DNA of 42,759 nucleotides from Bacteroidales bacterium (GCA_017554305.1 JAFZIN010000026.1:1-42759); one strand, 5' to 3'. Positions 1 to 9,275 are shown, counted from the stretch's first letter. A program made the numbers and translations. Notes: generated by a model not told the origin, from the sequence alone.

Positions 1-1
1 C

Positions 2-886
2 TCAGGCACAAGACTTTACCCAATTACAAAAGGCGTAAGCAAACAGCTCCTTCCAATTTATGACAAGCCTATGATTTACTATCCGGTGAGCGTTCTTATG
101 CTGGCCGGCATACGTGATATCCTCATTATTAGCACTCCGCAGGATTTGCCCGGTTTTAAGAGACTGATGGGAGACGGCTCTGACTTTGGAGTTAACTTCT
201 CTTACGCAGAGCAGCCTTCACCGGACGGACTTGCTCAGGCCTTCATAATTGGCAAGGAGTTCATTGGAGATGACTGCGCTTGTTTAGTGCTGGGAGACAA
301 CATCTTCCACGGTGCAGGATTCAGCGCTCTTTTGAAGGATGCGGTTGAGTCTGCAGAGAAGGAGAAGAAGGCTACCATATTCGGATACTGGGTAAGTGAC
401 CCTGAGCGTTACGGCGTTGCCGAGTTTGACAAGAACGGTAACTGTCTGAGTATTGAGGAGAAACCAAAGGAACCAAAGAGCAACTATGCTGTTGTGGGTC
501 TCTACTTTTACCCTAACAAAGTTGTGGATGTTGCAGGCAGAATCAAACCTTCTGCAAGAGGTGAGTTGGAAATTACTACGGTTAATCAGGAGTTCTTGAA
601 GGCCGGAGAGCTTAAGGTTCAGACACTTGGAAGAGGTTTTGCCTGGTTGGATACAGGAACTCACGATTCTCTTGCCGAGGCTTCTGCCTACATAGAGACC
701 ATTGAGAAAAGACAGGGCCTGAAGGTTGCCTGCCTTGAGGGTATTGCACTGCGCAAAGGTTGGATTACTCCGGATAAGATGCGTGAGATTGCAAAGCCAA
801 TGCTTAAGAACCAGTACGGACAGTACCTTGTTCGCATTGCAGATGAATTTGAAAAGAACGGACCGCAAGATATTGATTCATTCTAA
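2..886 (+). CDS. rmlA: Glucose-1-phosphate thymidylyltransferase, 5'-truncated by window edge
   Basis: Makes dTDP-glucose from dTTP and glucose-1-phosphate, the first step of dTDP-L-rhamnose synthesis in the cytoplasm. The open frame runs from the first bases of the window: [20 protein letters not shown] is the nucleotide-binding signature that normally lies about 10 residues after the start, so only the first few codons are missing. The ATG at 71 is internal to this conserved block and is not the real start. Further family features are LGDNIFHG and the W-L-D-T-G-T-H segment late in the protein. The stop is immediately followed by rmlC (0-nt gap), and rmlD comes next, so this is an rml operon; rmlB is not in view. 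Family assignment is firm. Confidence 0.95.
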   Translation, partial: SGTRLYPITKGVSKQLLPIYDKPMIYYPVSVLMLAGIRDILIISTPQDLPGFKRLMGDGSDFGVNFSYAEQPSPDGLAQAFIIGKEFIGDDCACLVLGDNIFHGAGFSALLKDAVESAEKEKKATIFGYWVSDPERYGVAEFDKNGNCLSIEEKPKEPKSNYAVVGLYFYPNKVVDVAGRIKPSARGELEITTVNQEFLKAGELKVQTLGRGFAWLDTGTHDSLAEASAYIETIEKRQGLKVACLEGIALRKGWITPDKMREIAKPMLKNQYGQYLVRIADEFEKNGPQDIDSF

Positions 887-1462
887 ATGATTGAGGTTAT
901 TAAAACGGCTATTGAAGATGTCTTTGTGATTGAGCCAAAGGTATTTGGGGATGCAAGAGGATATTTCTTTGAGAGTTGGAGCCAGAGAGATTTTGACTCC
1001 GCCGTAAGGCATATAGATTTTGTTCAGGACAACGAGAGCAAGAGCAGTTACGGTGTGCTCCGCGGTCTTCACTTTCAGAAGGGGGAATTCTCTCAGAGCA
1101 AACTGGTAAGAGTGGTGAGCGGCAGCGTGTTGGATGTTGCGGTTGATATCAGAGTTGGAAGCCCAACCTTTGGAAAATATGTGGCTGTTGAACTCACGGG
1201 AGAGAATCACCGTCAGATGTTTATTCCAAGAGGCTTTGCTCATGGTTTTGTTGTTTTGAGCAAAGAGGCGGTGTTCCAGTATAAGTGTGACCGCCTGTAC
1301 AACCCTCAGTCTGAGGGAGCTGTGGCTTGGAATGATCCGCAGATTGCAATAGATTGGAAGATACCTGCAAAGGATATTCTTCTTTCTGAAAAAGATAAAC
1401 ATCATCCGCTTCTTAAAGATGCGCCTGAGTTGTTTGATTTCAAAACCAACTACTACGAGTAA
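887..1462 (+). CDS. rmlC: dTDP-4-dehydrorhamnose 3,5-epimerase
   Basis: Epimerises dTDP-4-keto-6-deoxyglucose at C3 and C5, the third step of dTDP-L-rhamnose synthesis. The protein is 191 aa, the normal length for this cupin enzyme. It has the early F-x-D-x-R-G-Y-F-x-E-S motif (about residues 20-30), R-G-L-H-F-Q with the expected catalytic base His62, and the IPRGFAHGF cupin strand (about 110-118). The ATG directly follows the rmlA stop and its last base is shared with the start of rmlD (TAATG), so translation is probably coupled. No promoter is visible inside the operon. Confidence 0.96.
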   Translation: MIEVIKTAIEDVFVIEPKVFGDARGYFFESWSQRDFDSAVRHIDFVQDNESKSSYGVLRGLHFQKGEFSQSKLVRVVSGSVLDVAVDIRVGSPTFGKYVAVELTGENHRQMFIPRGFAHGFVVLSKEAVFQYKCDRLYNPQSEGAVAWNDPQIAIDWKIPAKDILLSEKDKHHPLLKDAPELFDFKTNYYE

Positions 1463-2331
1463 TGAAAACTGTATTGGTAACCGGAGCTAATGGACAGCTG
1501 GGCAATGAGTTGCGCCTGCTCTCTAAGGGGTTGCCATACAAGTTTGTTTTTACGGATGTTGTTCAGAGTGCAGATACAACAATTCTGGATATTACAGATA
1601 TTGAGGCCATTAGAAAAATTGTTGCAGAGGAGAAAGTTGATGTTATTGTTAACTGCGCTGCCTTTACAAATGTAGATGCGGCAGAAGACAATGAAACTAT
1701 CGCTGAGTTAATAAATTCTAAAGCGGTTGAAAATCTGGCTGTTGCGGCAAAAGAAAACAACGCTCTTCTGATTCACATAAGTACAGATTATGTGTTTGAC
1801 GGAACGGCCGTGACTCCATACACTGAGGAGGATAAATGCAATCCAACGGGAGCATACGGAAGAACTAAACTTCACGGAGAGGAGGCTGTTGAGAGGGTTG
1901 GCTGCAAGAGCATAATCATCAGAACTGCCTGGCTTTACAGCGAGTTTGGGAAGAACTTTGTGAAGACAATGCTCAACCTTACTGCAACAAAACCGGCTAT
2001 CAAAGTTGTGAATGATCAGGTTGGAACTCCTACATACGCTCTGGATTTGGCAAAGGTTATAGTGAAGTTCATCTTGATTGATTCAGACTCTCTTCTGGGA
2101 ACCTATCACTTTAGCAATGAGGGCGTTTGTTCCTGGTATGACTTTGCCGTAAAGATTGCTGCGCTTGCCGGAAATACTGAGTGCAAGATTAATCCGTGCC
2201 TCTCCTCCGAGTATCCGAGCAAAGTTAAACGCCCGGCCTATTCGGTTCTGGATAAAAACAAAATCAAAATGGCTTTAAACATCACCATCCCCGCCTGGGA
2301 AGACTCCCTTGCCGCTTGTTTGAAAAGGTAA
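1462..2331 (+). CDS. rmlD: dTDP-4-dehydrorhamnose reductase
   Basis: Reduces dTDP-4-keto-L-rhamnose to dTDP-L-rhamnose with NAD(P)H, the last step of the pathway; the product feeds O-antigen, capsule or glycan synthesis. At 289 aa it is full length. An N-terminal Rossmann motif TGANGQLGNEL (residues 7-17), the STDYVFDG segment and the Y-G-R-T-K catalytic Tyr-xxx-Lys pair (about residues 130-134) identify an extended SDR of the RmlD family. It overlaps rmlC by one base. It is the last gene of the operon and is followed by a GC-rich hairpin that also serves the opposing tRNA. Confidence 0.96.
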   Translation: MKTVLVTGANGQLGNELRLLSKGLPYKFVFTDVVQSADTTILDITDIEAIRKIVAEEKVDVIVNCAAFTNVDAAEDNETIAELINSKAVENLAVAAKENNALLIHISTDYVFDGTAVTPYTEEDKCNPTGAYGRTKLHGEEAVERVGCKSIIIRTAWLYSEFGKNFVKTMLNLTATKPAIKVVNDQVGTPTYALDLAKVIVKFILIDSDSLLGTYHFSNEGVCSWYDFAVKIAALAGNTECKINPCLSSEYPSKVKRPAYSVLDKNKIKMALNITIPAWEDSLAACLKR

Positions 2332-2340
2332 GAATTTAAA

Positions 2341-2364
2341 GAGGCATTGCAAGCGCAACGCCTC
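2341..2364. terminator. Shared hairpin terminator between rmlD and tRNA-Arg
   Basis: GAGGCATTGC and GCAACGCCTC are inverted with a 4-nt loop (one G-T pair). On the minus strand the stem is followed by TTTAAATT, so it fits best as the end of the tRNA-Arg transcript. It lies 9 nt past the rmlD stop and may also stop the rml operon. Confidence 0.6.
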
Positions 2365-2368
2365 CCCG

Positions 2369-2440
2369 TACCCCCGAACGGAATCGAACCGTTATCCGGA
2401 GAACCGGAATCTCCTATTTTATCCATTAAACTACAGGGGC
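2369..2440 (-). tRNA. tRNA-Arg(CCG)
   Basis: The minus strand folds as a cloverleaf: acceptor GCCCCTG with CGGGGGT plus discriminator A, anticodon stem GGAGA/TCTCC around loop TTCCGGT (anticodon CCG, reads CGG), and T-arm AACGG-TTCGATT-CCGTT. CCA is not encoded. A TAACTTTG promoter-like box lies 28 nt upstream (2468-2475). Confidence 0.93.
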
Positions 2441-2461
2441 AAATCCCTTTAAGGGTTTACT

Positions 2462-2494
2462 TTTGGGCAAAGTTACAAATATTAATTATCTTTG
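2462..2494 (+). promoter_or_regulatory. Bacteroidota-type promoter of fabD
   Basis: A -33 TTTG (2462-2465) and a -7 TATCTTTG (2487-2494) are separated by 21 nt, matching TTTG-N19/21-TAnnTTTG. The predicted 5' leader is about 70 nt. The reverse complement of 2468-2475 reads TAACTTTG, a -7 box for the divergent tRNA-Arg. Confidence 0.75.
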
Positions 2495-2571
2495 CCCACC
2501 TAAAACTGAGGGTATAAAGGCCAAAGAAGCAGAGGCCGAGTATACCTTCTGCAATACTAAAACCTTTTAAT

Positions 2572-3468
2572 ATGAAAGCATACGTTTTTCCGGGCCAGGG
2601 TGCCCAGTTTACGGGAATGGGAAAGGAGTTGTATGACAACGATCCACGTGCCCGAGAGTTGTTTGAGAAGGCAAACGAGATTTTGGGTTGGAGAATTTCT
2701 GATGTGATGTTTACCGGAACATCTGACGAACTCAAACAGACAAAGGTTACCCAGCCTGCTATATTTATCCATTCAGTTGTTCTTGCAAAGTGCCTTGGAG
2801 AGGAGTTTAAGCCGGATATGGTTGCAGGCCACTCTCTGGGAGAGTTTTCTGCTCTTACGGCAGCGGGAGCCCTCAGTTTTGAGGAGGGTTTGCAGTTGGT
2901 AGCAAAGCGTGCTTTTGCAATGCAGAAGGCTTGTGAACTTAAGCAGTCTACAATGGCCGCAGTGCTTGGTCTTGAGGATAAGATTATTGAGGATGTCTGT
3001 GCAGAAATAACCGCTAAAGAGGAGTGCGGAGTAGTGGTGGCTGCTAACTATAACTCTCACGGCCAGGTGGTTATAAGCGGAGACGTTGAGGCTGTTGCTG
3101 CAGCCGGAAACGTTCTTAAGGAGAAGGGGGCAAAGAGAGTGCTTCCTCTGGTAGTAGGCGGCGCATTCCACTCACCACTGATGGATCCTGCAAGAGTTGA
3201 ACTGGCAGAGGCTATTGAGAAGGCCACACTGACAGCACCGGTATGTCCTGTATACCAGAATGTTGACGCAATGCCTCATACAGACCCTGATGAGATTAAG
3301 AGAAATCTTCTTATCCAGCTTACAAATCCGGTAAGATGGGCTCAGATAGTTGAGAAAATGGTAGCAGACGGCGCAGATGAGTTTGTAGAACTTGGCCCGG
3401 GAACAGTTTTGCAGGGCCTTGTAAAGAAACTTGCACCGGCTGAGACCAAGATTTCCGGAATGCAATAG
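2572..3468 (+). CDS. fabD: Malonyl-CoA:ACP transacylase
   Basis: Transfers the malonyl group from CoA to acyl carrier protein, supplying the extender unit for type II fatty acid synthesis. The protein is 298 aa, normal for FabD. It shows FPGQGAQ (residues 6-12) near the N-terminus, the nucleophile motif GHSLGE with Ser88, and a GAFHSPLM segment near residue 200 carrying the catalytic His. It is transcribed alone from the promoter at 2462-2494. The downstream PFOR gene has its own promoter, which starts only 7 nt after the fabD stop. Confidence 0.96.
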   Translation: MKAYVFPGQGAQFTGMGKELYDNDPRARELFEKANEILGWRISDVMFTGTSDELKQTKVTQPAIFIHSVVLAKCLGEEFKPDMVAGHSLGEFSALTAAGALSFEEGLQLVAKRAFAMQKACELKQSTMAAVLGLEDKIIEDVCAEITAKEECGVVVAANYNSHGQVVISGDVEAVAAAGNVLKEKGAKRVLPLVVGGAFHSPLMDPARVELAEAIEKATLTAPVCPVYQNVDAMPHTDPDEIKRNLLIQLTNPVRWAQIVEKMVADGADEFVELGPGTVLQGLVKKLAPAETKISGMQ

Positions 3469-3474
3469 CAACTC

Positions 3475-3506
3475 TTTGCGAATGCGCTTTCAATTTGCTA
3501 TCTTTG
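3475..3506 (+). promoter_or_regulatory. Promoter of the PFOR gene
   Basis: TTTG (3475-3478), a 20-nt spacer, then TATCTTTG (3499-3506), a very good match to the Bacteroidota sigma consensus. It gives a leader of about 60 nt before the ATG at 3574. Confidence 0.8.
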
Positions 3507-3573
3507 GGGCGTGTTTGCAAAGGTGCGCACAATTGGAATATTCTAATTTTTAAATACATAATTGACTAAAATC

Positions 3574-6500
3574 ATGGCAAAAGAAAAAGTCTTTCTTACC
3601 TGCGATGGTAACCAAGCTGCAGCTCACGTAGCCTATCTTTTCAGTGAGCTGGCCGCAATTTATCCTATCACTCCGTCTTCACCAATGGCAGAGCATGTGG
3701 ATGAGTGGTCAGCTTTTGGAAGAAAGAATCTCTTTGGAGAGACTGTAAAGGTTATTGAGATGGAGAGTGAGGCCGGTGCAGCCGGTGCAGTTCACGGTTC
3801 CCTTCAGGCAGGTGTTTTAACTTCTACATTTACAGCATCTCAGGGACTGCTGTTAATGATCCCTAATATGTATAAAATTGCCGGTGAGCTTCTTCCTGCA
3901 GTATTCCACGTAACTGCAAGAAGCCTTGCAACCCACGCTCTCTCAATCTTTGGAGATCAGCAGGATGTAATGGCTGTAAGACAGACCGGTTTTGCAATGC
4001 TGGCATCTGCAAGCGTTCAGGAGGCAATGGACCTGGCAGCAGTTGCTCACCTTGCAACTATCAAATCTTCAGTTCCTTTTGTTCACTTCTTTGACGGATT
4101 CCGTACCTCTCATGAGATTCAGAAGATTGAGGTACTTCCTGAGGAGGGACTCAAGAAGATGATAAGCACCAAGGCGTTGGCTGCTTTCCGCAAGAGAGCG
4201 CTCAACCCTAACGCCCCTGTAACTAAGGGTACTGCACAGAACGCAGACGTTTACTTCCAGGAGACAGAGGCACGTAACGCATACTACACTGAGGTTCCGA
4301 ACATTGTAGCAAGATATATGGGAGAACTTGGCGAGCTCTGCGGCCGTCACTATCTGCCGTTTGACTACTTTGGAGACCCTCAGGCTGAGCGAGTTGTAAT
4401 TGCGATGGGTTCTGTTACAGACACCGTTAAGGAGGTTGTTGAGTACCTCACCGCAAAGGGAGAAAAGGTGGGAGTTGTTGTTGTAAGACTTTACCGTCCG
4501 TTCAGCACTCAGTACTTCTTAAGAGCTCTGCCTAAGAGCGTTAAGAGAATTGCTGTTTTGGACAGATGCAAAGAGCCGGGTGCAGTTGGAGAGCCTCTCT
4601 ACGTAGACGTAAAGAGCGCTTTGGCAGACACCGAGTTTGCAGGCAAGGTTAAGATTGTAGGCGGCCGTTACGGTCTCTCATCTAAGGATACCTCTCCTGC
4701 TCAGATACTTGCAGTGTTCCAGAACCTCAAGGCAAAAGAGCCTAAGAACTCATTCACCATTGGTATTGTAGATGACGTTACATTCCTGTCACTCCCTCAG
4801 AAAGAGGAGATTTCAATGGCAAAGGAGGGAACTTACGAGCTCAAATTCTTTGGTTTAGGTTCAGACGGAACCGTTGGTGCAAACAAGAACACAATTAAGA
4901 TAATTGGCGGAACAACAGACAAATACTGCCAGGCATACTTTGATTACGATTCAAAGAAATCCGGCGGATTCACCTGTTCACACCTCCGTTTTGGAGACAA
5001 TCCAATTAACTCACCATACCTGGTTTCTACTCCGGACTTTGTGGCTTGCCACGTTCCTTCATACCTTACCAAGTATGATGTTCTCAGAGGAATTAAGAAA
5101 GGCGGTACCTTCCTGTTGAACTCTCTCTGGGATACCGAGGAGACTCTTAAGAGACTTCCAGATTTCATTAAATATCAAATTGTTAGCAAGAAGCTGAACT
5201 TCTACATCATCAATGCAACTAAGATTGCAGAGGAGATTGGTTTGGGTAACAGAACCAATTCTATTCTTCAGTCTGCATTCTTTAAGATTACGGGAATTAT
5301 TCCTTACGAGGATGCCGTAAAGGAGATGAAGAAGATGATTGAGAAGAGCTATGGCAAGAAGGGAGAAAACGTTGTAAAGATGAACTTTGCAGCTGTTGAC
5401 CGTGGTGGCGAATATGTTAAGGTTGAGGTTCCGTTTGAGTGGAAAAACCTTTCACCTTCCAAGTTTGTTCCGGACAGCTACAACCGTCTTGCACCGGATT
5501 GGGTACGCCAGATTGCAGACCCTGTAAACGCACAGTGCGGTAACGACCTTCCTGTTAGCGCATTCCAGAACTTCCCAGACGGCACAATTCCTGCAGGAAC
5601 CGCCGCATACGAGAAGAGAGGAATTGCAACTCACGTTCCTGAGTGGAATCCTGCAAACTGTATTCAGTGTAACCAGTGTGCTACAATTTGTCCTCACGCT
5701 GCAATCCGTCCGTTCCTTCTTACAGACGCAGAGATTGAGAAGGCTCCTAAGGCTCTCAAACTCAAGTATGCAGAGGGTAAGGCCAACCTTAAGGATTACA
5801 AGTTTGTAATGCAGGTAGATCCTGCAGACTGTACAGGTTGCGCTAACTGCGCAGACGTATGTCCTGCAAAGGAGAAGGCACTTGTTATGAAACCTGCAGA
5901 TACTCAGAACGCTGAGCAGAAGAACTTTGACTGGCTGCACAGCAAGGTTGGTTACAAGGATGAGGTAATGAAGAAGGATTCCAACATTAAGGCATCTCAG
6001 TTTGCACAGCCACTCTTTGAGTTCTCCGGTGCTTGCTCCGGTTGCGGTGAGACTCCTTACATTAAACTTATCTCACAACTCTTTGGTGACAGAATGATGG
6101 TTGCTAATGCAACAGGCTGTACATCAATCTACAGCGGCTCATTCCCTGCATCACCTTATTGCAAGAATGCAAAGGGTAAGGGACCTGCCTGGGCTAACTC
6201 ACTCTTTGAGGATAACGCAGAGTTTGGTCTTGGTCAGAGACTTGGATTTGTAAGATTGAGAGAGACTTTTGCAGAGAGAGCAAAGGCTGCTATTGCAGAC
6301 GAGAAATGTTCTGCAGATCTTAAAGCACTGCTTGAGAAGTGGTTAGACAACAAGAACAACGTTGAAGTTTGCAAGGAGATAGCAGAGAAATTCCCTGCTG
6401 CCGTTAAGGAGTGCAAGTGCTCATCTTGCAAGGGTCTTGCAGAGTATGCAGACTGCATAATTCCTCGTTCACAGTGGATTATAGGCGGTGACGGTTGGGG

Positions 6501-7113
6501 ATACGATATTGGTTACGGCGGACTTGATCATGTACTCGCATCAGGTGAGAACGTTAACGTCCTTGTAGTTGATACCGAGGTTTACTCCAACACAGGTGGT
6601 CAGTCATCTAAGTCTACCCCTGCAGGTGCAGTTGCAAAATTTGCAACCAGCGGTAAGAAGATCCGCAAGAAGGATCTTGGAATGATGGCTATGAGTTATG
6701 GCTATGTATATGTTGCTCAGGTAGCTACAGGTGCCAGCCAGGTACAGTTCCTCAATGCTTTGAAAGAGGCTGAGGCTCACGATGGTCCATCATTGATTAT
6801 TGCTTACGCTCCTTGTATTAACCACGGTCTTAAGGCCGGAATGGGACACAGTCAGATGGAGGAGAAGAAGGCTGTTGAGTGCGGTTACTGGCAGCTCTAC
6901 AGATTCAATCCTGATGCTCCGGAGGGAGTTAATCCATTTACTTTGGACAGTAAAGAGCCTGATTGGAGTAAGTTCCAGGATTTCATCAAGGGCGAGGTTC
7001 GTTACGCTTCTCTTCTTAAGACCTTCCCACAGGAGGCTGAGGAACTCTTCTCTCTCACAGAGAAGTTTGCTAAACTCCGTTACGAGGGTTACAAGAAACT
7101 TGCTGGTAAATAG
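3574..7113 (+). CDS. nifJ: Pyruvate:ferredoxin (flavodoxin) oxidoreductase
   Basis: Oxidatively decarboxylates pyruvate to acetyl-CoA and reduces ferredoxin, the central anaerobic pyruvate reaction. It is a single-chain fused PFOR of 1179 aa, the usual size. The N-terminal domain contains YPITPSSPMAEHVDEW. Two [4Fe-4S] ferredoxin motifs follow: CIQCNQCATICP (about residue 695) and CTGCANCADVCP (about 752). The C-terminal TPP domain begins with CSGCGETPY (about 820) and has GDGWGYDIGYGG (about 971) and YSNTGGQSSKSTP (about 1003). The frame is open from a TTG at 3562, but the ATG at 3574 (MAKEKVF) is the more credible start. It is monocistronic, with a strong promoter upstream and a clear terminator downstream. 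It is rich in CT/AG-ending codons, consistent with high expression (inference). Confidence 0.97.
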   Translation: MAKEKVFLTCDGNQAAAHVAYLFSELAAIYPITPSSPMAEHVDEWSAFGRKNLFGETVKVIEMESEAGAAGAVHGSLQAGVLTSTFTASQGLLLMIPNMYKIAGELLPAVFHVTARSLATHALSIFGDQQDVMAVRQTGFAMLASASVQEAMDLAAVAHLATIKSSVPFVHFFDGFRTSHEIQKIEVLPEEGLKKMISTKALAAFRKRALNPNAPVTKGTAQNADVYFQETEARNAYYTEVPNIVARYMGELGELCGRHYLPFDYFGDPQAERVVIAMGSVTDTVKEVVEYLTAKGEKVGVVVVRLYRPFSTQYFLRALPKSVKRIAVLDRCKEPGAVGEPLYVDVKSALADTEFAGKVKIVGGRYGLSSKDTSPAQILAVFQNLKAKEPKNSFTIGIVDDVTFLSLPQKEEISMAKEGTYELKFFGLGSDGTVGANKNTIKIIGGTTDKYCQAYFDYDSKKSGGFTCSHLRFGDNPINSPYLVSTPDFVACHVPSYLTKYDVLRGIKKGGTFLLNSLWDTEETLKRLPDFIKYQIVSKKLNFYIINATKIAEEIGLGNRTNSILQSAFFKITGIIPYEDAVKEMKKMIEKSYGKKGENVVKMNFAAVDRGGEYVKVEVPFEWKNLSPSKFVPDSYNRLAPDWVRQIADPVNAQCGNDLPVSAFQNFPDGTIPAGTAAYEKRGIATHVPEWNPANCIQCNQCATICPHAAIRPFLLTDAEIEKAPKALKLKYAEGKANLKDYKFVMQVDPADCTGCANCADVCPAKEKALVMKPADTQNAEQKNFDWLHSKVGYKDEVMKKDSNIKASQFAQPLFEFSGACSGCGETPYIKLISQLFGDRMMVANATGCTSIYSGSFPASPYCKNAKGKGPAWANSLFEDNAEFGLGQRLGFVRLRETFAERAKAAIADEKCSADLKALLEKWLDNKNNVEVCKEIAEKFPAAVKECKCSSCKGLAEYADCIIPRSQWIIGGDGWGYDIGYGGLDHVLASGENVNVLVVDTEVYSNTGGQSSKSTPAGAVAKFATSGKKIRKKDLGMMAMSYGYVYVAQVATGASQVQFLNALKEAEAHDGPSLIIAYAPCINHGLKAGMGHSQMEEKKAVECGYWQLYRFNPDAPEGVNPFTLDSKEPDWSKFQDFIKGEVRYASLLKTFPQEAEELFSLTEKFAKLRYEGYKKLAGK

Positions 7114-7139
7114 CACGTTGCAAGCCTAATGCTGAAGAG

Positions 7140-7172
7140 GGGATGACCGCATTTTTGGTCATCCCTTTTTTT
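7140..7172 (+). terminator. Intrinsic terminator of PFOR
   Basis: GGGATGACC (7140-7148) and GGTCATCCC (7157-7165) form a perfect 9-bp stem followed by a run of seven T. The same GGATGACC core recurs in terminators at 10213 and 37779. Confidence 0.88.
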
Positions 7173-7182
7173 GTTACCTTTG
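7154..7182 (+). promoter_or_regulatory. Putative promoter of the TonB receptor gene, embedded in the terminator
   Basis: TACCTTTG (7175-7182) is a good -7 box. The only -33 candidate, TTTG at 7154-7157, lies in the loop of the PFOR terminator at a short 17-nt spacing. The start codons at 7198 and 7207 imply a leader of only 10-20 nt. Confidence 0.6.
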
Positions 7183-7206
7183 CATCCGTTTTTGGAAATG
7201 AGGATT

Positions 7207-9237
7207 ATGAAGAGAAACTTTTTGGTTCTCTTTACGCTTGCGGGATTTCTTTTAACGGCTACTCTCTCTCTGGGCGCAAAGAGAACAACTACATATAAAA
7301 TTTCTGATAAGGATACTATCATCAATGCCGCAGATTCCTCTGTGATTCTTTCGGAGATAAGCGTCATATCTTCCAGGGTACCAATAGTTTGGCACAAGCA
7401 GGCTCGTATGATTACAACAATTGGGAAGAGAGAGATTGCATCTGCTCCGGCACAGAGTGTAAATGACATTTTGAAGTACTCTGCAAGTGTGGATGTCAGG
7501 CAGAGAGGGGCAGTTGGTGCGCAGACTGATGTTGGTATAAGAGGGGGTAACAGTGAGCAGGCGGCGCTGCTTTTAAACGGTATAAACATATCTGATCCTC
7601 AAACTTCTCACAACTCTTTTGATTTGCCTATCAGCGTGTTGCAGGTGGACGGCATAGATATTCTTGAGGGGCCGGCAGGAAAAATAACTGGCGCTTCTTC
7701 ACTGATGGGGGCAATAAATGTAAGGACATCTATCGCGGAGGAAAATAAGTTTTTCTTTAATGTTGAGGGAGGTTCGTTTGGTTATTTGAGCAGCGGTTTG
7801 AGGTTTGACTGGGCAAAAGGAAAGAAGGGGACGCTTCCTGTAAAGAACTCCATATCTGCAAGTTATACTCGCAGTGATGGATATGCGCGCAGTGAGAGCG
7901 GCCATCTGAATATGGATTTCAAAACTCTGAAAACTTTTTATCAGGGTGAGTATTCGGATGAAGAGGTGCAGGTTAGCTGGTATGCGGGACTTAGCACAAA
8001 AGACTATGGATCAAACAGATTCTGGGCTGCAAAGTATGACAATCAGTTTGAGCACACCTTCAAATCTTTTATGGCGGTTAAGGGGCACAACAAAAAGGGA
8101 GTGCTCACAATTAGCCCTTCTCTCTATTGGAATCACGGCACGGACCGCTTTGAACTCTTTAGGGGAGAGCCGGACAAGTATCCGTTTAACTATCACAAAA
8201 CCAACGTTTACGGAGTGAATCTCAATAACTGGTTCAACTGGTTTGCGGGCACTACGGCCTTTGGCGGAGAGATTCGTAACGATGAGATTGTAAGCGGAAA
8301 TTTGGGCGAGCCGCTTACTCATCCAAAGCACATTAAGGGAACTGACAGAAACTACGAATACGGCCTTAACAGAACCAATACCAGTTTCTTCCTTGAGCAC
8401 AATCTTATAAAGGAAAAATTCACGGTTTCTGCTGCAATTCTGGCAATTAAAAACAGTTGGGCGGAGATGGATATGAAAGTTTATCCCTCTGCAGATCTTT
8501 CAGTTGCACTGCTTAAGAATGAGAATAATTTGCTGAGGCTTTTCTGCTCATATAATTCATCGCTGAGAATGCCTTCAGTAACAGAGCTTTACTACTCGGT
8601 AGGAGGGCACAAGGCAGACAAGCATCTGAAGCCGGAGGAGGCTAAGGCGCTGGAGTTGGGGTTGAAGTATCTCTCCAACAAATCTTCTGCTTCCCTTTCT
8701 CTCTTCTCTAACCGTATGACCAATCTAATTGACTGGATAAGAAATACTTCAGAGGGTGAGGAGGCTCCATGGCAGTCTGTAAATTTTGGCAAGGTGCACT
8801 CAAGAGGAGTTCTGGTTCAGACTTCTTTTACTCCCGATTGGGGCTGGAACTCATTCAGACTCAAGAGTTTGAACGCCTCGTACAGCTATATCAACCAAAT
8901 CAAGAACAAGGCGGAGAACATTCAGAGCAAATATGTTTTGGAGTATCTGAAACATAAGTTTGTGGCTGCGGCAGAGTTTCAACTGACGGGCAATCTCAAC
9001 CTCAACATTCACTACCGCTTTCAGGAGAGAGTTGGAACCTACACAGACGCTGAGGGTAAGGTGGTCTCTTTCAAACCTTACGGCATTTTTGACGCCCGTC
9101 TTACATACAACTTTAAACATTTCCGCCTCTTTGTTGAGGGGAACAACATTACGGGGGTAAAGTACAATGACTTTGGAATGATTCCGGAGCCGGGATTCTG
9201 GTTTATGGCAGGATTGAATCTCTCAATCAATCTCTAA
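7207..9237 (+). CDS. TonB-dependent outer-membrane receptor (BtuB-like)
   Basis: An outer-membrane active transporter energised by TonB. A signal peptide (MKRNFLVLFTLAGFLLTA, cleavage near LSLGA) precedes a plug domain at about residues 45-165, with SVNDILKYSASVDVRQRG, IRGGNSEQAALLLNG and DILEGPAG, followed by a 22-strand-type barrel. The C-terminus reads VEGNNITGVKYNDFG then ends FMAGLNLSINL. The plug style resembles small BtuB/ferric-siderophore receptors and has no SusC-type N-terminal extension or SusD partner nearby. The substrate is unknown; cobalamin is only a guess, encouraged by metH 3 kb away, and no cobalamin riboswitch is possible in the very short leader. ATG 7198 is an alternative start in the same frame. 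Confidence 0.88.
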   Translation: MKRNFLVLFTLAGFLLTATLSLGAKRTTTYKISDKDTIINAADSSVILSEISVISSRVPIVWHKQARMITTIGKREIASAPAQSVNDILKYSASVDVRQRGAVGAQTDVGIRGGNSEQAALLLNGINISDPQTSHNSFDLPISVLQVDGIDILEGPAGKITGASSLMGAINVRTSIAEENKFFFNVEGGSFGYLSSGLRFDWAKGKKGTLPVKNSISASYTRSDGYARSESGHLNMDFKTLKTFYQGEYSDEEVQVSWYAGLSTKDYGSNRFWAAKYDNQFEHTFKSFMAVKGHNKKGVLTISPSLYWNHGTDRFELFRGEPDKYPFNYHKTNVYGVNLNNWFNWFAGTTAFGGEIRNDEIVSGNLGEPLTHPKHIKGTDRNYEYGLNRTNTSFFLEHNLIKEKFTVSAAILAIKNSWAEMDMKVYPSADLSVALLKNENNLLRLFCSYNSSLRMPSVTELYYSVGGHKADKHLKPEEAKALELGLKYLSNKSSASLSLFSNRMTNLIDWIRNTSEGEEAPWQSVNFGKVHSRGVLVQTSFTPDWGWNSFRLKSLNASYSYINQIKNKAENIQSKYVLEYLKHKFVAAAEFQLTGNLNLNIHYRFQERVGTYTDAEGKVVSFKPYGIFDARLTYNFKHFRLFVEGNNITGVKYNDFGMIPEPGFWFMAGLNLSINL

Positions 9238-9250
9238 AAATAGCCCTCCC

Positions 9251-9275
9251 AAAATTTTGAAATGTCAAAAATTTT
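9251..9275 (+). terminator. Weak AT-rich hairpin after the TonB receptor
   Basis: AAAATTTTGA and TCAAAAATTTT (one extra A) pair around AATG. The stem is AT-only and has no clean T-run, so termination here is uncertain. Confidence 0.3.

Noticed and set aside
878-1405. Minus-strand ORF opposite rmlC
   Set aside because: Antisense shadow in a continuous rml operon with no family features.
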